64,000 bases of DNA from Mactra quadrangularis. Taxonomy: Eukaryota > Mollusca > Bivalvia > Venerida > Mactridae. The translations under genes and the position numbers were made by a program. The first letter of the stretch is position 1. Every line of letters begins with the position of its first letter. The notes beneath the pieces were generated by a model. It was given only the letters and a program-made list of their open reading frames with translations, was not told the DNA's origin and searched no databases. The DNA is taken from contig CM046307.1 of assembly GCA_025267735.1 (NCBI GenBank), positions 48,341,395 to 48,405,394 on the forward strand, read 5' to 3'. This document shows positions 42,301-57,300 of the stretch, one piece after another.

Positions 42301-45300
42301 AGCATTGACTTTAAATATTGTCCTCTATTCATAATTCGATCTTGATGTCTCTATTTTACAGGTTGGTGAAGACTTCCAGGCCTTAAAATGTTTCTATACA
42401 GGTATGTAGTAGCTAGTAAAATCATTAAATAATTAAAATAACAATTAAAATATAAATCTCAAAGTAATCTTATCAAATATTTTGCCAATAATTGTAACAT
42501 TAATTAATCTACTTCACACAGCACAGTGAGCGCTCTACAATTTTTCTTGTATTATATATAATATACTGCCTAATGAAAACATGAACTTGCAACAACTATT
42601 ACAGTCGTTTATAGATAAATTCTCAATGAAGATCTATATTTATATTTTAGCTGTCATATTTGATCCAGACTGGGACATTACAACACATGCAGAGGTTTCA
42701 CGAAAGTTTTGGGATGAAATTTTATTTGTCAATATAATTTTTGGAATTATTCCAGATATTCAGGTAAGCTTAAACTTTACTGATCTTCTATCGTATTTAT
42801 TTGAATAAAACATTCCTTAAATTAATTTGTTAGTAAATGTTTTATAAAATATATATAATTGTGTTTTTTTCGTTGCACCACGTTAGGACATGAATCATGT
42901 TTAATAAGAATTATAAAACAGATTAAGATACATTTAAGACAATGTGTATAATTATAGGTTTTTTTTTTCAGAAAATTATGTCAAGCTTGGTGGAAATTGA
43001 CAAACTTGCAAAACTTGCAGAAAAACATAAGAAGTGGCTAGTTTGTTTAATCATTGATACTGATATTCACAAAATACTTGACGTTTTAAGGAATGCTAGA
43101 CTTATCAAAGCAGATCCTCTAGAAGTACCTGGTAGAAGGGATGCTCTATGGCGTGTTGCTAGGTGTTCACTTAAACTTGTAAGATATACTCATATATACT
43201 CACCTATTATTATATATGTATGTTTAATTTCTTAATTTGGTTTAAGGTATGTAAAAGTGGACCATCGATTGTAATTGTGTTATACATCAAGCCAGCCAAG
43301 ACAGCATAATATTGGTTCACTTTCTTATGGGAAATATAAACAAGATATAACACGAACTTAAATGTATTGCTGGAACCTTATATCTGGTCTAATAACCAAT
43401 TTAGTATTTGTCCTATGCATAATGATAATTTAATTTCAAAATAAAGATACCATTCCATTTATTCAGACCATTTTGTCAAACAGAAGTGGAAAATGTAATG
43501 ATTGTTGCGACAAAAGAAATTAAACTTTTAAATATCTTAGTTGTATAAATATTGATACCAGTCATTTCATTTTAACTTGACAATTGTTATGTTTCAGAAA
43601 AATTATGAAGAAGCAAAACGTATCTGTAGTAAAAGTAAGTAATCATATATTTATCACTTTAATACGAGCGTAGTTTTGTTCTACCACTTTTTTAATGATT
43701 TAACGCCGTAAAATTGAGTTGTATTTATTTCTGGAACTATAAATCAAAACTTAATAATAATACTAAATTTATCTAGATGTAATTACATGTACATGAATAG
43801 GTGTTGTCAAATTCGTGGAACGTTTATTTGGTACAATATCAAAATTCTGCATGCCATTTGGCCAAAGAAATAGAAAAAATAACACATACATGATATGTAT
43901 ACGACGTAACTTCATTCTTAACCTAATAAAACATGTTTGCATGTTTCAGTTTTACGGGAGTTGTGTGACTATGATAATTCTGAAGCATTAGAAATATGGT
44001 CACATTCTTTGTTTGCTACTGGAGATTACGAGTTGGCTTTAGAGAAGTGTGAATTAGCTTTGAAATATTGTCAGGTAATATTGAACGTGCTATGTTGTGA
44101 TGTAAGACCATGCATACAACCCTGAGTTTTTATATTGATATTGTATATGTCGCCATCAGATCTACATAACGTCTGAACATGAAATCGACCTGTTTCTAGT
44201 ATCTTAATTGCAAAGCACTTACATTGGCTTATGATCTTTTATTTCCTTCTACACTTTTCTCATAATAAACTGTTGTGATAAACTTGCTTTATAAAGGAAA
44301 CAGACAGGCGAATTCAATATGAATTTTACATACGTATTTAACTTACTCCTAAACACATGTAGTATAATTTTTTTCTCAAGGAAATAAATATTTTCATAAA
44401 ATATAGGATTTAAAACAATTAAAATTTGGTTACATTAATAGTATCATCAATTGCTTGCGGCAAGAAATAACATTTCTGTGTTGGTGCGCCGTAAAACCCA
44501 AACAAACAAACAGACATGCCTGTTAAACTAATCATCATACTATTTACTTTTTGAAGTCATAAAATCTTTCATTCAGGATTATTTTACCTCTTATGACATA
44601 TACTTATTATACCCCCGCTTCGAAGAAGAGGGGGGTATACTGTTTTACCCTTGTCCGTGCGTGCGTGCGTGTGTGCGTGCGTGCGTGCGTGCGTCCGTCC
44701 GTCCGTCCGTTACAAAATTTCCGTCACAGTTTTCTCAGCAACTATACCATCCAGCAGCCTGAAACTTTGCATATTGCTTCATCCTATAGTCCCATGTGGT
44801 GTAAAGCGATTTCATGCTCCTTACTCATCTACTTCCTGTTTGTCGCATATTTTTAGATTTTGGCGGGGGTATCACTAGTGAGCATTAGCTCACAGATTTA
44901 CTTGTTAGTTTCTATTTCGTTAGGTAGTAAATGTATTTTTGATTTTTTATAATGCAAGAGACATATTTATGCTCCTGAGCTTGGAATAAAAGATTAACTA
45001 GTCGTTGAATTAATATATATATATATATATATATATATTGTTATTTTGATATACAAAAAATATGAATTGTACATTTTATGTAAACAAGATGAATACGTTT
45101 AATGCCATTGTTTTAATATAGTGATAAATGTATTTCTTTAGGATGGCGGTGACAGACAAAGACTGGAATGTCTTTTACATGATATTGAAGATAGATTTTC
45201 AACAATTGCTAAAAAGCGAGAACTACCAGAAGAAGAATGGCTGCAAGGTACCTCCGCTGATTCTCACCAAGTACGTATGAAATGAATAAGTATTTTTTTC

Positions 45301-48300
45301 TATATTAGTGACTATACGTATTTATATATGTAGATTCATAGGTCAATAGGCTAATATTGTAAAAAAACTGTACGAAATAGGCTAAATTATGTTTCAACTA
45401 AAGAAAACTTCACTATGCGTGAAGTAAAATATATAACTAGCTTATAATGATAATTGTATAAAAAAGTACACATTATATACATTATTATATACACTCAATT
45501 ATAGTCTAATGGAAAGACATTCTATAGAAAATTTAATACCATACAAAATTTATTATTACCCATGTATATAATATTATACTGATTAAAGCAATATTCTTAA
45601 CTTTCAGATCGCCATAGCTAAAGCAGCCGCTGAAAAACATAAACCAAATCCTAATAAAAAGAAAAGACATCGACACAGTAAGAGTTACCTCATAAATTGA
45701 TCAACTATTACTTTTTGTTTCACTTTCTTATTTCAAGTGATGAACAAAGTATACAATTCTACATAAAGAATATTTGTTCAGTTATACATGTTTTATTACT
45801 TCCGATATTTGTATTCAAGCAGTAAGCTCGCCTGACTGAGTTTCTTGTGGTCATGGGTCCAATTTCATTGGAAACCAACATTCGTGTGGAAATAACTCAT
45901 TAAATAGTTTCTACGGCGGCATTTCTCCTGCATTCTTCTTTTCAATAAGGACATAAGTAGCTCGAGTCTGTGATCGGCGAGTTTTTAAATTGAACATTTA
46001 CATAATACTTTTATACATGTTTGTATACCTGAATAAATGTTGAAATTATGCATAAAGCGCCATACATGATATTGCAGTTGCATTACTTTTTATCATTTTA
46101 GGGTATTTTCAAGCAGTTGTTTATTTGCTCAAATTAGTATTACAAGGAAACTAGTATAAGTACATATTGACATTAATACCTTTGTAATTCACACAATACC
46201 ACAACAATCCTTTTTAAACAGAATAAAAGGATATGCATGTGATTTTTCTTGTTTTACTATCAAGTTATGCAGGGTTTAAACGGTACAAAATGCAAAATTG
46301 ACCGTGACCTCGCATGATAGTTAACATCGTGTTATCATCATTACTTAGACGCAAATCTATAGTTTGATTCAAAGTGAAATTATGGTGATGAGATAATTTT
46401 GATGTGTTTATTAATTTTTACATCTTTGCCAAGAAATATTTGTATTTCACGTTATACTGACCCGACATATTGTTAGAAAACGAGATCATTTATTTTTCAG
46501 GTAATTCATATCGTTCACGGAATAATTCTCCAGTTCAACGTAACACTACTGGAGATGTTTTAAGGTCTCGATCTTTGACACCAAATCCTTTGACAAGAAT
46601 ACAATCTCAAAATATACAGGCGGCAATTAGTAGAAGTAGTGAAGGTCTTAAAACCCCCAGATCTAGAAACCTTAGTTCCTCTAGCACAGCTACTACAATC
46701 ACCAACTTGTCAAGTACCTTTTCGGCAATGTCATATGAAGATTATGATATAACTGATTCGGAGGGTGAAGAAGAAGAAGAAAACTCATATATACCAAAAA
46801 CGAAAGAATTTGAAACAAATGAGGAGCAAGACGAGACAACTTTTTTTGAAAAAAGTGTGAAATATTACCAGCAAAATGAAGAGCTATCTTTTCATATAGA
46901 TAATGCTGATAATATGGGAAAACTTTTAAGGGAAGGCGTAATACTGAATGATTCGTACATGCACCGATTTAGAGACAGACTTACTTTTAATACCGAACCA
47001 GTGTACACCCGTTTCTTGAACGAAAATGAATTGAAACAAAAAATGCTAGAAAACCCACAAAAGTATGTGAGAGGTGTCATTCAACTTGAGGGTTCAAATG
47101 AAGCCTATTGTCATCCAGTAGATGCTAATGCAAACAAAAATGTGATTGAAATATGTGGAAGATCGAGAATAGGCCAAGCATTTAATGATGATGAAGTTGT
47201 AGTTGAAATTCTCGACAAGGAAAAGAAGTATGGCCAGGTTATCGGTGTTTTGAAAAGACACCGTCATTCTGGAACAGAACATCCGGTTTTTATATGTGTA
47301 CTTGATAGAGTCGAAACACATCTTTTACGACCATTGTGTAAAACACTGCCAAAGATCCATACTTTGAATACAGAGATAAGACAGAAGTTCAAAACAGACA
47401 AACAAATGAGATATATGGTGGAAGTGTATGAGTACGATGAAGTTTCGCAAAGTCTCGAAAATCCAAGAATCGTCAGTCTCAGACCTGATGAGATTACGTC
47501 ATACACAGCTTTAGTTGTATACATAACTTGGAACGAACGTCAAATTTACCCTAGAGGGGCCATTATAAAACTTCTCAATTGTGGAACAAGTATATCTACT
47601 GGCTTGTCTATAATTGGTCTGCAAAATGAAGTTCCATCACTGTATAAAAAAGAAACAGTTAATCAAGTAGAAGAATTGATTCACCAAAATGAAACCAGCT
47701 TTTCAAACGATTGTATACGTGGTCGCAAAGATTTGACTTCAGCTACAACCTTTACGATTGATCCTCCAAATTCAAAAGATCTTGACGATGCACTAAGCAT
47801 AGAACGTATTGAAGAAGGATTCAGAGTCGGGGTTCATATTGCTGATGTTTCAGCACTTATTCTGAAAGATTCTCCTATAGATATTGATGCAAAAAGTAGG
47901 GCCACAACTTTTTATCCTGGTATAGCTACCCCAAGAAATATGCTTCCTGAGCCACTCAGTGCTAATCACTTAAGTTTGCTGCCAAATCAAAAACGGTTAA
48001 CATTATCAGTATTTTTTTATTTATCTCCAAATGGAAAATTCATGCAAATGGAAGCGAATACATGTGAAGTACAGAAAACAATTATTCAGTCAAAAAGAAG
48101 GCTAACATATGCTGAAGCCCAGCAGATTATTATTTCCCCTGAAAAGAAAGGCGATGATCGGATCACCAAAGATATCAGAACGCTATTTAAACTTGCTACA
48201 GCCATAAGAAAGTACAGACTAGGAGATGCGATGTTTGCAATACATTCTGATTGGGAAGAAGCTGATGATACAGAAGACGAATCCCCAGAAGCTCATTACT

Positions 48301-51300
48301 TAATTGAAGAATTCATGATACTGGCTAACAAGAAGGTTGCTGAAAAACTGGTTCGAGCGTATCAAACAGTTGTTCCATTAAGATGTCAACCACCGCCATC
48401 GGAAGATAATTTACAAGGATTTTTTAAGACAAATGAAAACTATATTGACCTCCTTGTTCAATTTCAAGACAAACGAATAGGTTCAACTAAAAGAACCATA
48501 GACTCATGTCTTAATCCGTCTGACAAGTCAGTAATTGTCAACAGATCTGTTTGGGAATACATTAGGTCTCATCCAAAGGAAGCTTCCAAGTATCTTAGAC
48601 AAGATGATATTCATCCACTTCAAGTTGCTATATACCAACACTGGTTATCAATTCAAGAACGTGCTGGTTATCGTTGCTCCGGAAGTCTTATTGGAGCTGA
48701 AGATGGAAAGCATTTCAGCTTAGATATGTATCCATATACTCATTTTACGTCACCTATTCGCCGATATAATGACATTGTTGTCCATCGTCTTTTACACTGT
48801 CTAATTGAACGAAGGGAGCCAGTGTATACAAAAAATGATGTTGATGCGATTTGTATCCATTCAAATTCTGTGATGAAGCGTGCTAAAGCCTTTGAAAAGC
48901 AATGTAGATCTTTAAGACAAGCAATAAGTTTTAAAGAAATACCAAAAATGATTGCTTGTAGTGTGGATGAACTATCTGACAAAAGTGCATCACTTTGTTC
49001 ACCAATGTTGAAATATGTAAACAAGAGAGATAGAGATTTGCAATTCAACTTGTTAGACATGAGTAGCAAACCTGAAGTTTTAGAAGATTTTACAACAAAA
49101 TGGCCGATAATTAAAGCTGCCTGGAGAAAAAGACTGTACGACTTCAAGGCTAGGCCTACTTCCCCTCCTGATCGTGGAAATGAATTGACTCTGTATGCTA
49201 ACAAAGGGAACGTATTTATACCACTGCATGAATGGGCTAAACTAGTCAAATGTGCCATTAAAGGAGATGAAGATCAAATAAAAAATGCCATAAGAGAAAC
49301 AAAAGTTGAAATACGTGGTAAAGGACACGACGATGTTAGCACTGAGTGCTTAGACCCTCTACAGATACAGCCGAACACAAAATTTTCTTTGACTTTCACT
49401 CGTGGACAAACCGTTCATATTCAAATGACTGCTGCAAGTGTAAAAGGCGTATTATCACCAAAACCAATGTTATACAGCATGACAAACAATGTAAAATTGT
49501 GCCTTCAGCACATGTCTGACCCTGTAGATTGTCTTACACAGTATGCTTCAAAACCAACGATCGACCAGTATAAAAATGTGAAAGAATATTTGAAAAGATG
49601 GCTGCCATTAATTTCCATGGAAGCGGCAACTGGAGCTGTACGAAATGAGGAAAGTTTTTCTATCAACAATGTGCCAGTGAAGTTTACTTCAGAAAGAAAG
49701 GGAAAGTTTGCTCTTGGCTTAGCTGAATGTGAAATTAGAAATATTGAATTTTCTGGCGTCAAGTCAGATGATGAGGATGATAACAATGAAGATGGTGGCG
49801 CATCTTATGATTGGTTATGTATAAAAACACCAATGGTCAACAGTCACAGACAAAGAAAAATTACAAAACCTACAGATGTTCACAAACAACATGAATCAAT
49901 CTGGGTCGGTCATGCAAGCGTTATTAATGTAAAGAAAAAGAAAGATAGACAAAGATCTGAACCGAAGCTGACTGTTAGCTTTGAATTTCACGAAAAAGCA
50001 CCAATGCCTGTTCCTAGATCACCTGACCAGACATTCAACATAGAAGTACTCAGAAAATCAGAAGTTGACAGGTACTGACTTTTTGCTTATTTAAAGTCTT
50101 TATTGTAGCACATATATATTGGTTAGCCTATGCTAACGTTTTTATGTAATTTAATGTAATTCAAATTTACAATGAATGTATTGAACATTTAGGTGGTTCC
50201 TAATTGTGATATCAAAAATTAGTAGAAATCAGGTTTTGAATTATATTTATTTCATATTTACATTTGTATTATCTTTTTCAATGATGTGATTCGTTTATAT
50301 CAATGTATTCTGCTTGTACATTTCAGACGAACAGAATCTTTTATTAAATCTCTCGCCACGATGGACGAAGAATCACTTCCAGTTAAAATTGCTCTTAACA
50401 AGCACATTCCAGAGTTAGGTAAATGATTTCTGGTCTATTTGATTTTCATTCGATCATTTTGAAAATACGATCTAAACATCTATACTTTCAAAAGCATTTT
50501 CATTTAGGACCATGTTATTATAAATGGAAACTTAATTCTGTAAGTGCCACCAAATTGTGTGTAGACAGGAAGACAGACTTCATGTAAGATTTTTTTTATT
50601 GTAGTTTCCTTTGGTCCGAGTTGATTATGGTATTGTTAAGTTGACAAAAAATAATAAGCCTGTTATTTTAAAAATTGTTTTGATACAAATACTAGTATTG
50701 TGTACGTGTTTTTTTTATCAAATTAAAGATAAAAAATTATTTTTTGAAAAAAAAAACACTCTAATGTTCCTGATATGTCTATACCCTCTTTATTTTGTTA
50801 AAAATATTGTGATTGTATCTTCATTCTGCTATTTGATGTCAGCAATATAACAAATTTGTATTTTGTTTCTTGTAGATAAGAACTACAAACGTGCTGCAAA
50901 TAAAATTGAGAGAGATTTGTATTATGATGAAGATGATGGAGATCCTAGTCGTAGACCATTACCAAAAAACAACATCAAACAACAAGAAGCTGTAGATAAA
51001 GCCATGACGTCTAAGTTTTCTCTAATTCAAGGCCCTCCAGGTATTTTCTTGCTTATTATCTGTTGACTAAAGTTGTATTAAACAGTATAAGCGAGTACTT
51101 AGGAAACTTACAGCATTTTGGAGATATACTTGACAAAGGTGACTTTGCAATTGACCTTACGCCAGAATACCTATGCTCCGCCCACCGATACACGTGGTAC
51201 ATTGTCCGACATTATCAGGGATTAATCTTTGTCCCTAACCATTATCTATGTTTTGAAAGTAACAGGTTCAAATGCATGCTATTTACTTACTTGTCATCCG

Positions 51301-54300
51301 ATTTCGATAAATTTAATATTTTTGAAAAGGGCATTGTCTCATCTATCATAATATCTATTCATAAATATTCAAATTAAATGTGAGTCCATTTGCTCCAACA
51401 AAAAAATATACGCACAAAGAATGAGCAAGTTGAAAGAATACACTTAAATTTGAACGCTGGTAATAGTCGTTTGGATGTACGGATTTTAAACAGTAAAACA
51501 TGCAAAAAATATTACATTACGTTTGCTATCAAATGATGTAGAGTCATATGATGTAGAGTTAATTAAAATATGTCGAGAAATAAAAAAGTTAAGGGTTGGG
51601 TATTAGGGGCTATCTAGACGGAGTTGTGTTCAAATACATGCATATCATTTACGAGATATCATTTTTCCTAAAGATTAATTTGTCTGAAAATGGCATTGTC
51701 ATTACTTTCAAATGATTCCCTTTTTTTTCTAATATCCATTGATATATATTAAAAATAAAGGTAGGTTCATTTGCTCCAACAAAAAACATTATATGCGGAA
51801 AAATTATCAAAGAACGCATCTCACATTGAACGTTTGTAGAAACCCTTTATAAATCAGAAAACTGTTGGATACATACGAAAACAACTTCATATACATGTAA
51901 TCCGTGTATAGGTGATAAAATATGCTGAGAAATAAAAAGTTATGGGGTGGGTCCATAGATCTTTGTGGTACATTTTGGGGATAAACATGCATGAAAAATG
52001 TAATTTTCAACCTGATTTACTACATACTTGTATTTATTGTCGTCAGATTATTATCTAGTTTATACTTTTATCACATTATTTATAGACCCCATTTTTGACC
52101 ATTCTTATTTGTTTTATTGAGTTTATTTTGTAACTTTCACTGAGAACCCAATATAACTGTACATAGGGTCCATGCTAACACATAAGAAATTCGATGTCCT
52201 CAATACCAGATGTCGGACAAAATGGCGGCTGATTAGCCGCTTATCCTAGATAAGCATCAGGGTATCAAATGCCGGACGCTGATTGGCTAATAGGAGCTGT
52301 CAATCAAATTCTGGCGTAAGGTCAATTGGTGTGTAACATGTTATTATACACATCTCTATTACATTTTCTTCAATCCTATTTCAGGAACTGGTAAAACCTA
52401 TACTGGCATCAAATTGATTCACTTGTTTAATAAGATCAATAGACAACTTTTAAAAGATGGTGGACCTAATAAACAAGTGCTTTTCTGTGGACCATCAAAC
52501 AAATCAGTTGATCTGGTTGCAGGTATTTAATTTAAAAATATGTTGATATATCTTGTTTGAAGTAGTTGACCCTACATCCGATTTTTTACCTTTTTTATAT
52601 ATGCAGGAATATTTTCTACCAACCATTGTCAATAAGTTGAACACGAACTTTGCAATGCTTTAACCAGTCGGTTGACTAATTGATTGCTTTCTTACCAGTA
52701 CTAAGATAAAGTTTTTGCAATTTTCTATTATTTTATCCGAGGTTTATGAGACAGAATGACTATATAAAGTATTTTATGACTAAACTCTACGAAAGTATAT
52801 AAATCCTACCCGGAAATCATTTCTATGAATTCTAAAAATCCAATGTACCGTTGCGGGTGACGTAAAATTGATGTGAATTGTTGTAAAAAAAAATTCTGTT
52901 ACTAGAATGAATTAACTATTTTTGTCTTTTTAGCTAAGTCAATCATATAATAAATGATGCTTTATTCTATCCAAATGACTGGTCATGAAAACATAAATGT
53001 TATTATGTTAGGTTAAAGTAATGTGCATGAGATTTAATCACCATTTATTATATTTCAGAATGGATGATAACACGTATGGGGAAGTACAAGCCGAATTTTG
53101 TCCGTGTATATGGAAGATCTATAGAAGCTCAGGATTTCCCTATCCCTGGTCGAACTTTTCTGTCCAAGAAAAGTACCAGAAACCAAAAAACTAACTCTGT
53201 TATACAGCCAGTGGCCCTACATTACCTCATACGCCAAAAAGGAAAGAAGTATGCTGAAGAAATCAATGCTCTTGACAAATTGTTTAAAGATAATAAATAT
53301 CAACCAATGCCTGATAAAGTGAAAGAGTATGTTCACATGATAAGAGAGGCTTCTATTGATGAGATCAGGAAATATGACATCATTTTATGCACAACTGCTG
53401 TCGGCTCAAATCCAAAAGTATTAAAAGCTATAAATGTTCAACAGGTATAATCTCATGTTCCAACTGTTATGTCGTATATTGATTGTTTGTACTGTATTGA
53501 ATAACAATAGGGAAACATTTTAAGTGTTAGCCACGTCAAAAATGTTATAGATGAGATTGAATATGGTCATTGTGAAAAGATAATCATTGAAATATCTTAG
53601 TTTACTAATAACATTATCTGTCACACAGAATATATTTAACAAATAATACATGGCTATGAGGGCAATATGCAAGTTTACGGACTGATTGGTCAGACTGAGA
53701 AAGGTATATGGCCCGAAGCGCAGCTGAGGGCCATTTAGCTTTCGAGGTCTGAACAGCCAGTCCGTAAACTTGCATATTTCCCGCAAGACCATGTATTATT
53801 TGTTATATTATTCCGAATTTGAATTCTTTTACAACTCTTGCAATCATTTTACTATAATGTGTTTCAATTAATAACTATATTCTACAGTATGTCAAATATC
53901 TCAAACCCGAGTCTGACTTTCATTTTCACGCGATGCAGTAAGATAACATGCTCTTCGTGTGCTACTTCATTTTTGTTAATCGACTCGGCCATTTTGTCCG
54001 TTTGTGTTCGTATTAGCACATCGTGAAAATATCATTAAATAAGACTGAATGACGTCATAAACGGTCAATATAAGAATTATGGACTGTGTGACGTCATGAA
54101 CCATCAATATGCGATTTATGGACTGAATGACTTCACATTAAATATAGAGGACGATATGCAAATGAGGTATAATATTGGTTGATATTAATGCATGGATTAA
54201 TGGAGACTTCATAATAATTAGTGTTACTTCATACAGTTTTGTAATGTTATTTTAAAATATTAAACGTGTGTAACGTGCCATTACAAACTTCATAAATATT

Positions 54301-57300
54301 GTAATAGAAGTAATAATATATATTTCATAGTATGTACGCTAAATTAGTAAAATGTGTGGGATGTTTATTTTATTGATGGGCTTTTTTTCAGGTGATTGTC
54401 GACGAAGCAGGAATGTGTCCAGAACCTGAATGTTTGGTTCCAATTATAGCTACCAATCCTGAACAAGTGGTTTTGATAGGCGATCATAAACAGCTACGTC
54501 CAATTATTCTCTGCAAAGAGGCATTACTGTTCGGCCTTGAAACGTCATTGTTTGAAAGATATGCGAAACTAAATGAAAGTGATACAAAATCAACATCTAG
54601 TGTGAAGTTTACCATGCTGACGGAACAATATCGTATGGTAAGATTATTTCTAAAAAAGGCACCTTCTTTTGTTAAATATTGCTAAGTTACTATTATTTGA
54701 AGGAGACATATTCCCATGAATGCAATCTTAAATTAACTATTCTTTTGATATTTAGCTATCCAAAAAACAGCGCGTTTGTAATAAAAGATGAAGACCTTGG
54801 CGTTTTAATGGTCTATTTAGTTGGCATTATCCGCTTAGTTGTGAATGGCATCAAAAACGCTGTTTATTTTTTAAGTCAAGTTTTTTAAGTTTAAGTCAAA
54901 GTAGAGAATTAAAACGTGATTATCAAGTACATGTTTAGTAGTAGTAAAACAAAAACACAACTGAATGATTGAACTATACGTATATATTGTTTTTTGTTGC
55001 AGAATCCGCAGATATGTTGGTTTCCCTCAATGCAGTTTTACAGCAATAATCTCATAACAAGACATGGACCATGGTCCTCATCCAGTCCCATGCAGATATG
55101 GACAACACAAAGGCATAAAACTAATTTTCACCAGATGATAACTTACCCACACGTCTTTGTCCATATAGAGGGAGAAGAAAAAGTTCTCACTGTGACAACA
55201 GAAGATGGTAATGAACAGTCCAGAAGTAATATGGAAGAAATTAAAAAAGTGGTAATTATCTATTGCTTTTATATTTGAATGTATATTTCTATTAGTATAA
55301 CTATTCATGGTAGTGAAATTGTTTTACTTGTCTAGTATTGACTGATAGTAAAGTACTTTTTGAATAAACATGTTTTGGGATGAAAAAGAAAAATGCACGA
55401 AATTAATTTTTAAACTTTAAATGGTAGATACAAAATGGCTTTTATAAACTGTAAATATGATGAATAAGATGAAAGAATTACTTATTATTTAGTTAAATGG
55501 CAAAGTAATTATCAAAATGCAACTGTATAAGGATTCTTAAACATTTACATACATTATATACATTTAGAAGAAATAACATTGTTAATGTTTCATGATTTTG
55601 TGGAACCAAGTTAGTCTTTTTATGACCGGGGAGTCTAGCATTAATTATTAGAACATAAATCGAGCATATATCAGTTATCGGGGTTAAATCTTCAAATTCA
55701 CGATATTTTTATAGTTTTCTCATCATTATGTTATACTCATATATTCCCTTATATTCAACAGATAGAGATTTTCAAATACATAGTTACTGAAGCCAGTGGT
55801 GAATCAGTACAGATACTTTCACAGTATAATGCTCAATGTGCAGAAATTAGAAGACAACTTGAAGTAGAAGGTTTTCCAGACGTTAATGTCAGCACAGTTG
55901 TTTCAAGTCAAGGTATAATATTTTCATCATTTAATAATTTTAATGATTGTTTCGCTTTGTTTGATATTTAAATTTCGTGTTTGTTGTAAAGTGATTTTTA
56001 AATTCAAAGTGAGAGTTATGATTTCGTTTGAACGATTTATCTCTCAGGTGAGCAATTGTTATCCGACTCGGTCCGTTGAGCGTTGTCTGTGAACATCAAA
56101 CAACATCTACACTAAAGAGCCAACACTATAGTTATAAACATTTACAATTCAGGTAAAACTAACACATTTGCGTATGTTTCAATAATCTGGTTGAGAATAA
56201 ACTAAACTCATATATTTACTGGTTTATAATTAGTATCGCTACTTACCAAATCACTATTTCTTTCCATAATTTAGTCGTCATCGCATAACAATGCTTTATA
56301 TCATAACCAATTTCAAATTTCAGGGTGTGATTACCTTATTTCCAGGTAAATATTAATTGAGTCAGATTTCCGAAAGCAATCAAAGACTACAATCTTTACA
56401 TTCTGCGCTTGTAATAGTTTAAATCTACATTTGATATTAACTTACCTACTTCTTTATTGCTAGGTGGTGAATGGGATTATGTATTATTTAGTACAGTTCG
56501 TTCTTTACCTGATTACAAGATCGATTCCAATCCCACATTTGGATGGTGCAAGCACAACCTTGGTTTTATTACTGACGAAAACCAAATGAATGTTGCCCTT
56601 ACAAGAGCAAGGAAGGGTTTAATTATAATAGGTAAAACAAGTACTTCAGCTGAACAAACATTTCAGTTATTTAAAACTGAACACGAGTATTGTATTTTAC
56701 CAAAAAGTTCCGATTATAATTTTTATCTGAAGTATAAAACAATGACAATGATAGCTAATTTGATCATATTGAGTAAATCTTATTTTAGACCAATCAATAA
56801 ATGCATTAACATACTTTTCTGTATGTTAATGGTGCGATACAAAATGACTGATGTGTCGAGTTTTTATCAAATATACAATAACCCTTATGGGTTTAAAATT
56901 CACTTATAAGTGGTTAAAACAATATTATGTCTATTTTGAAATAATACTTTTTATTGTCTTAAAGTTAAATATGCAATTGTGAATTCATCATTACAATCTA
57001 GATTTAAAATAATTTATGTTAACTGGTCGAAACGGAGTAAGTATATCACAATACATGTATGTTTTATTTTTATTTTTTTATTTTTACAGGGTTTAACGCC
57101 GTGTCAACACACTTTAGATCATTTTACGGCGTCCAGCTTACATTAACCTAGCTTTCCTGGACCTTTGTCTACAACCAGTACTCACAAACCCTTCCAAAAG
57201 GCCGGAAACGTATCCATAAATCTTGTCAAAGGAGGAAAATTGAAATTATCGTCAACTTTTCATGGAAGGGTATAACCTTCCCGGTTGGGATTCGATCCCG

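Noticed and set aside
44593..44878. Small proteins from frames in 44593-44878 and 5635-5880
   Set aside because: Both are frames through the same dispersed repeat, including a GTGC microsatellite coding for repeated Val/Arg/Ala/Cys.
48740..49258. Minus-strand frame of 172 residues
   Set aside because: Antisense shadow of the RNB exon.
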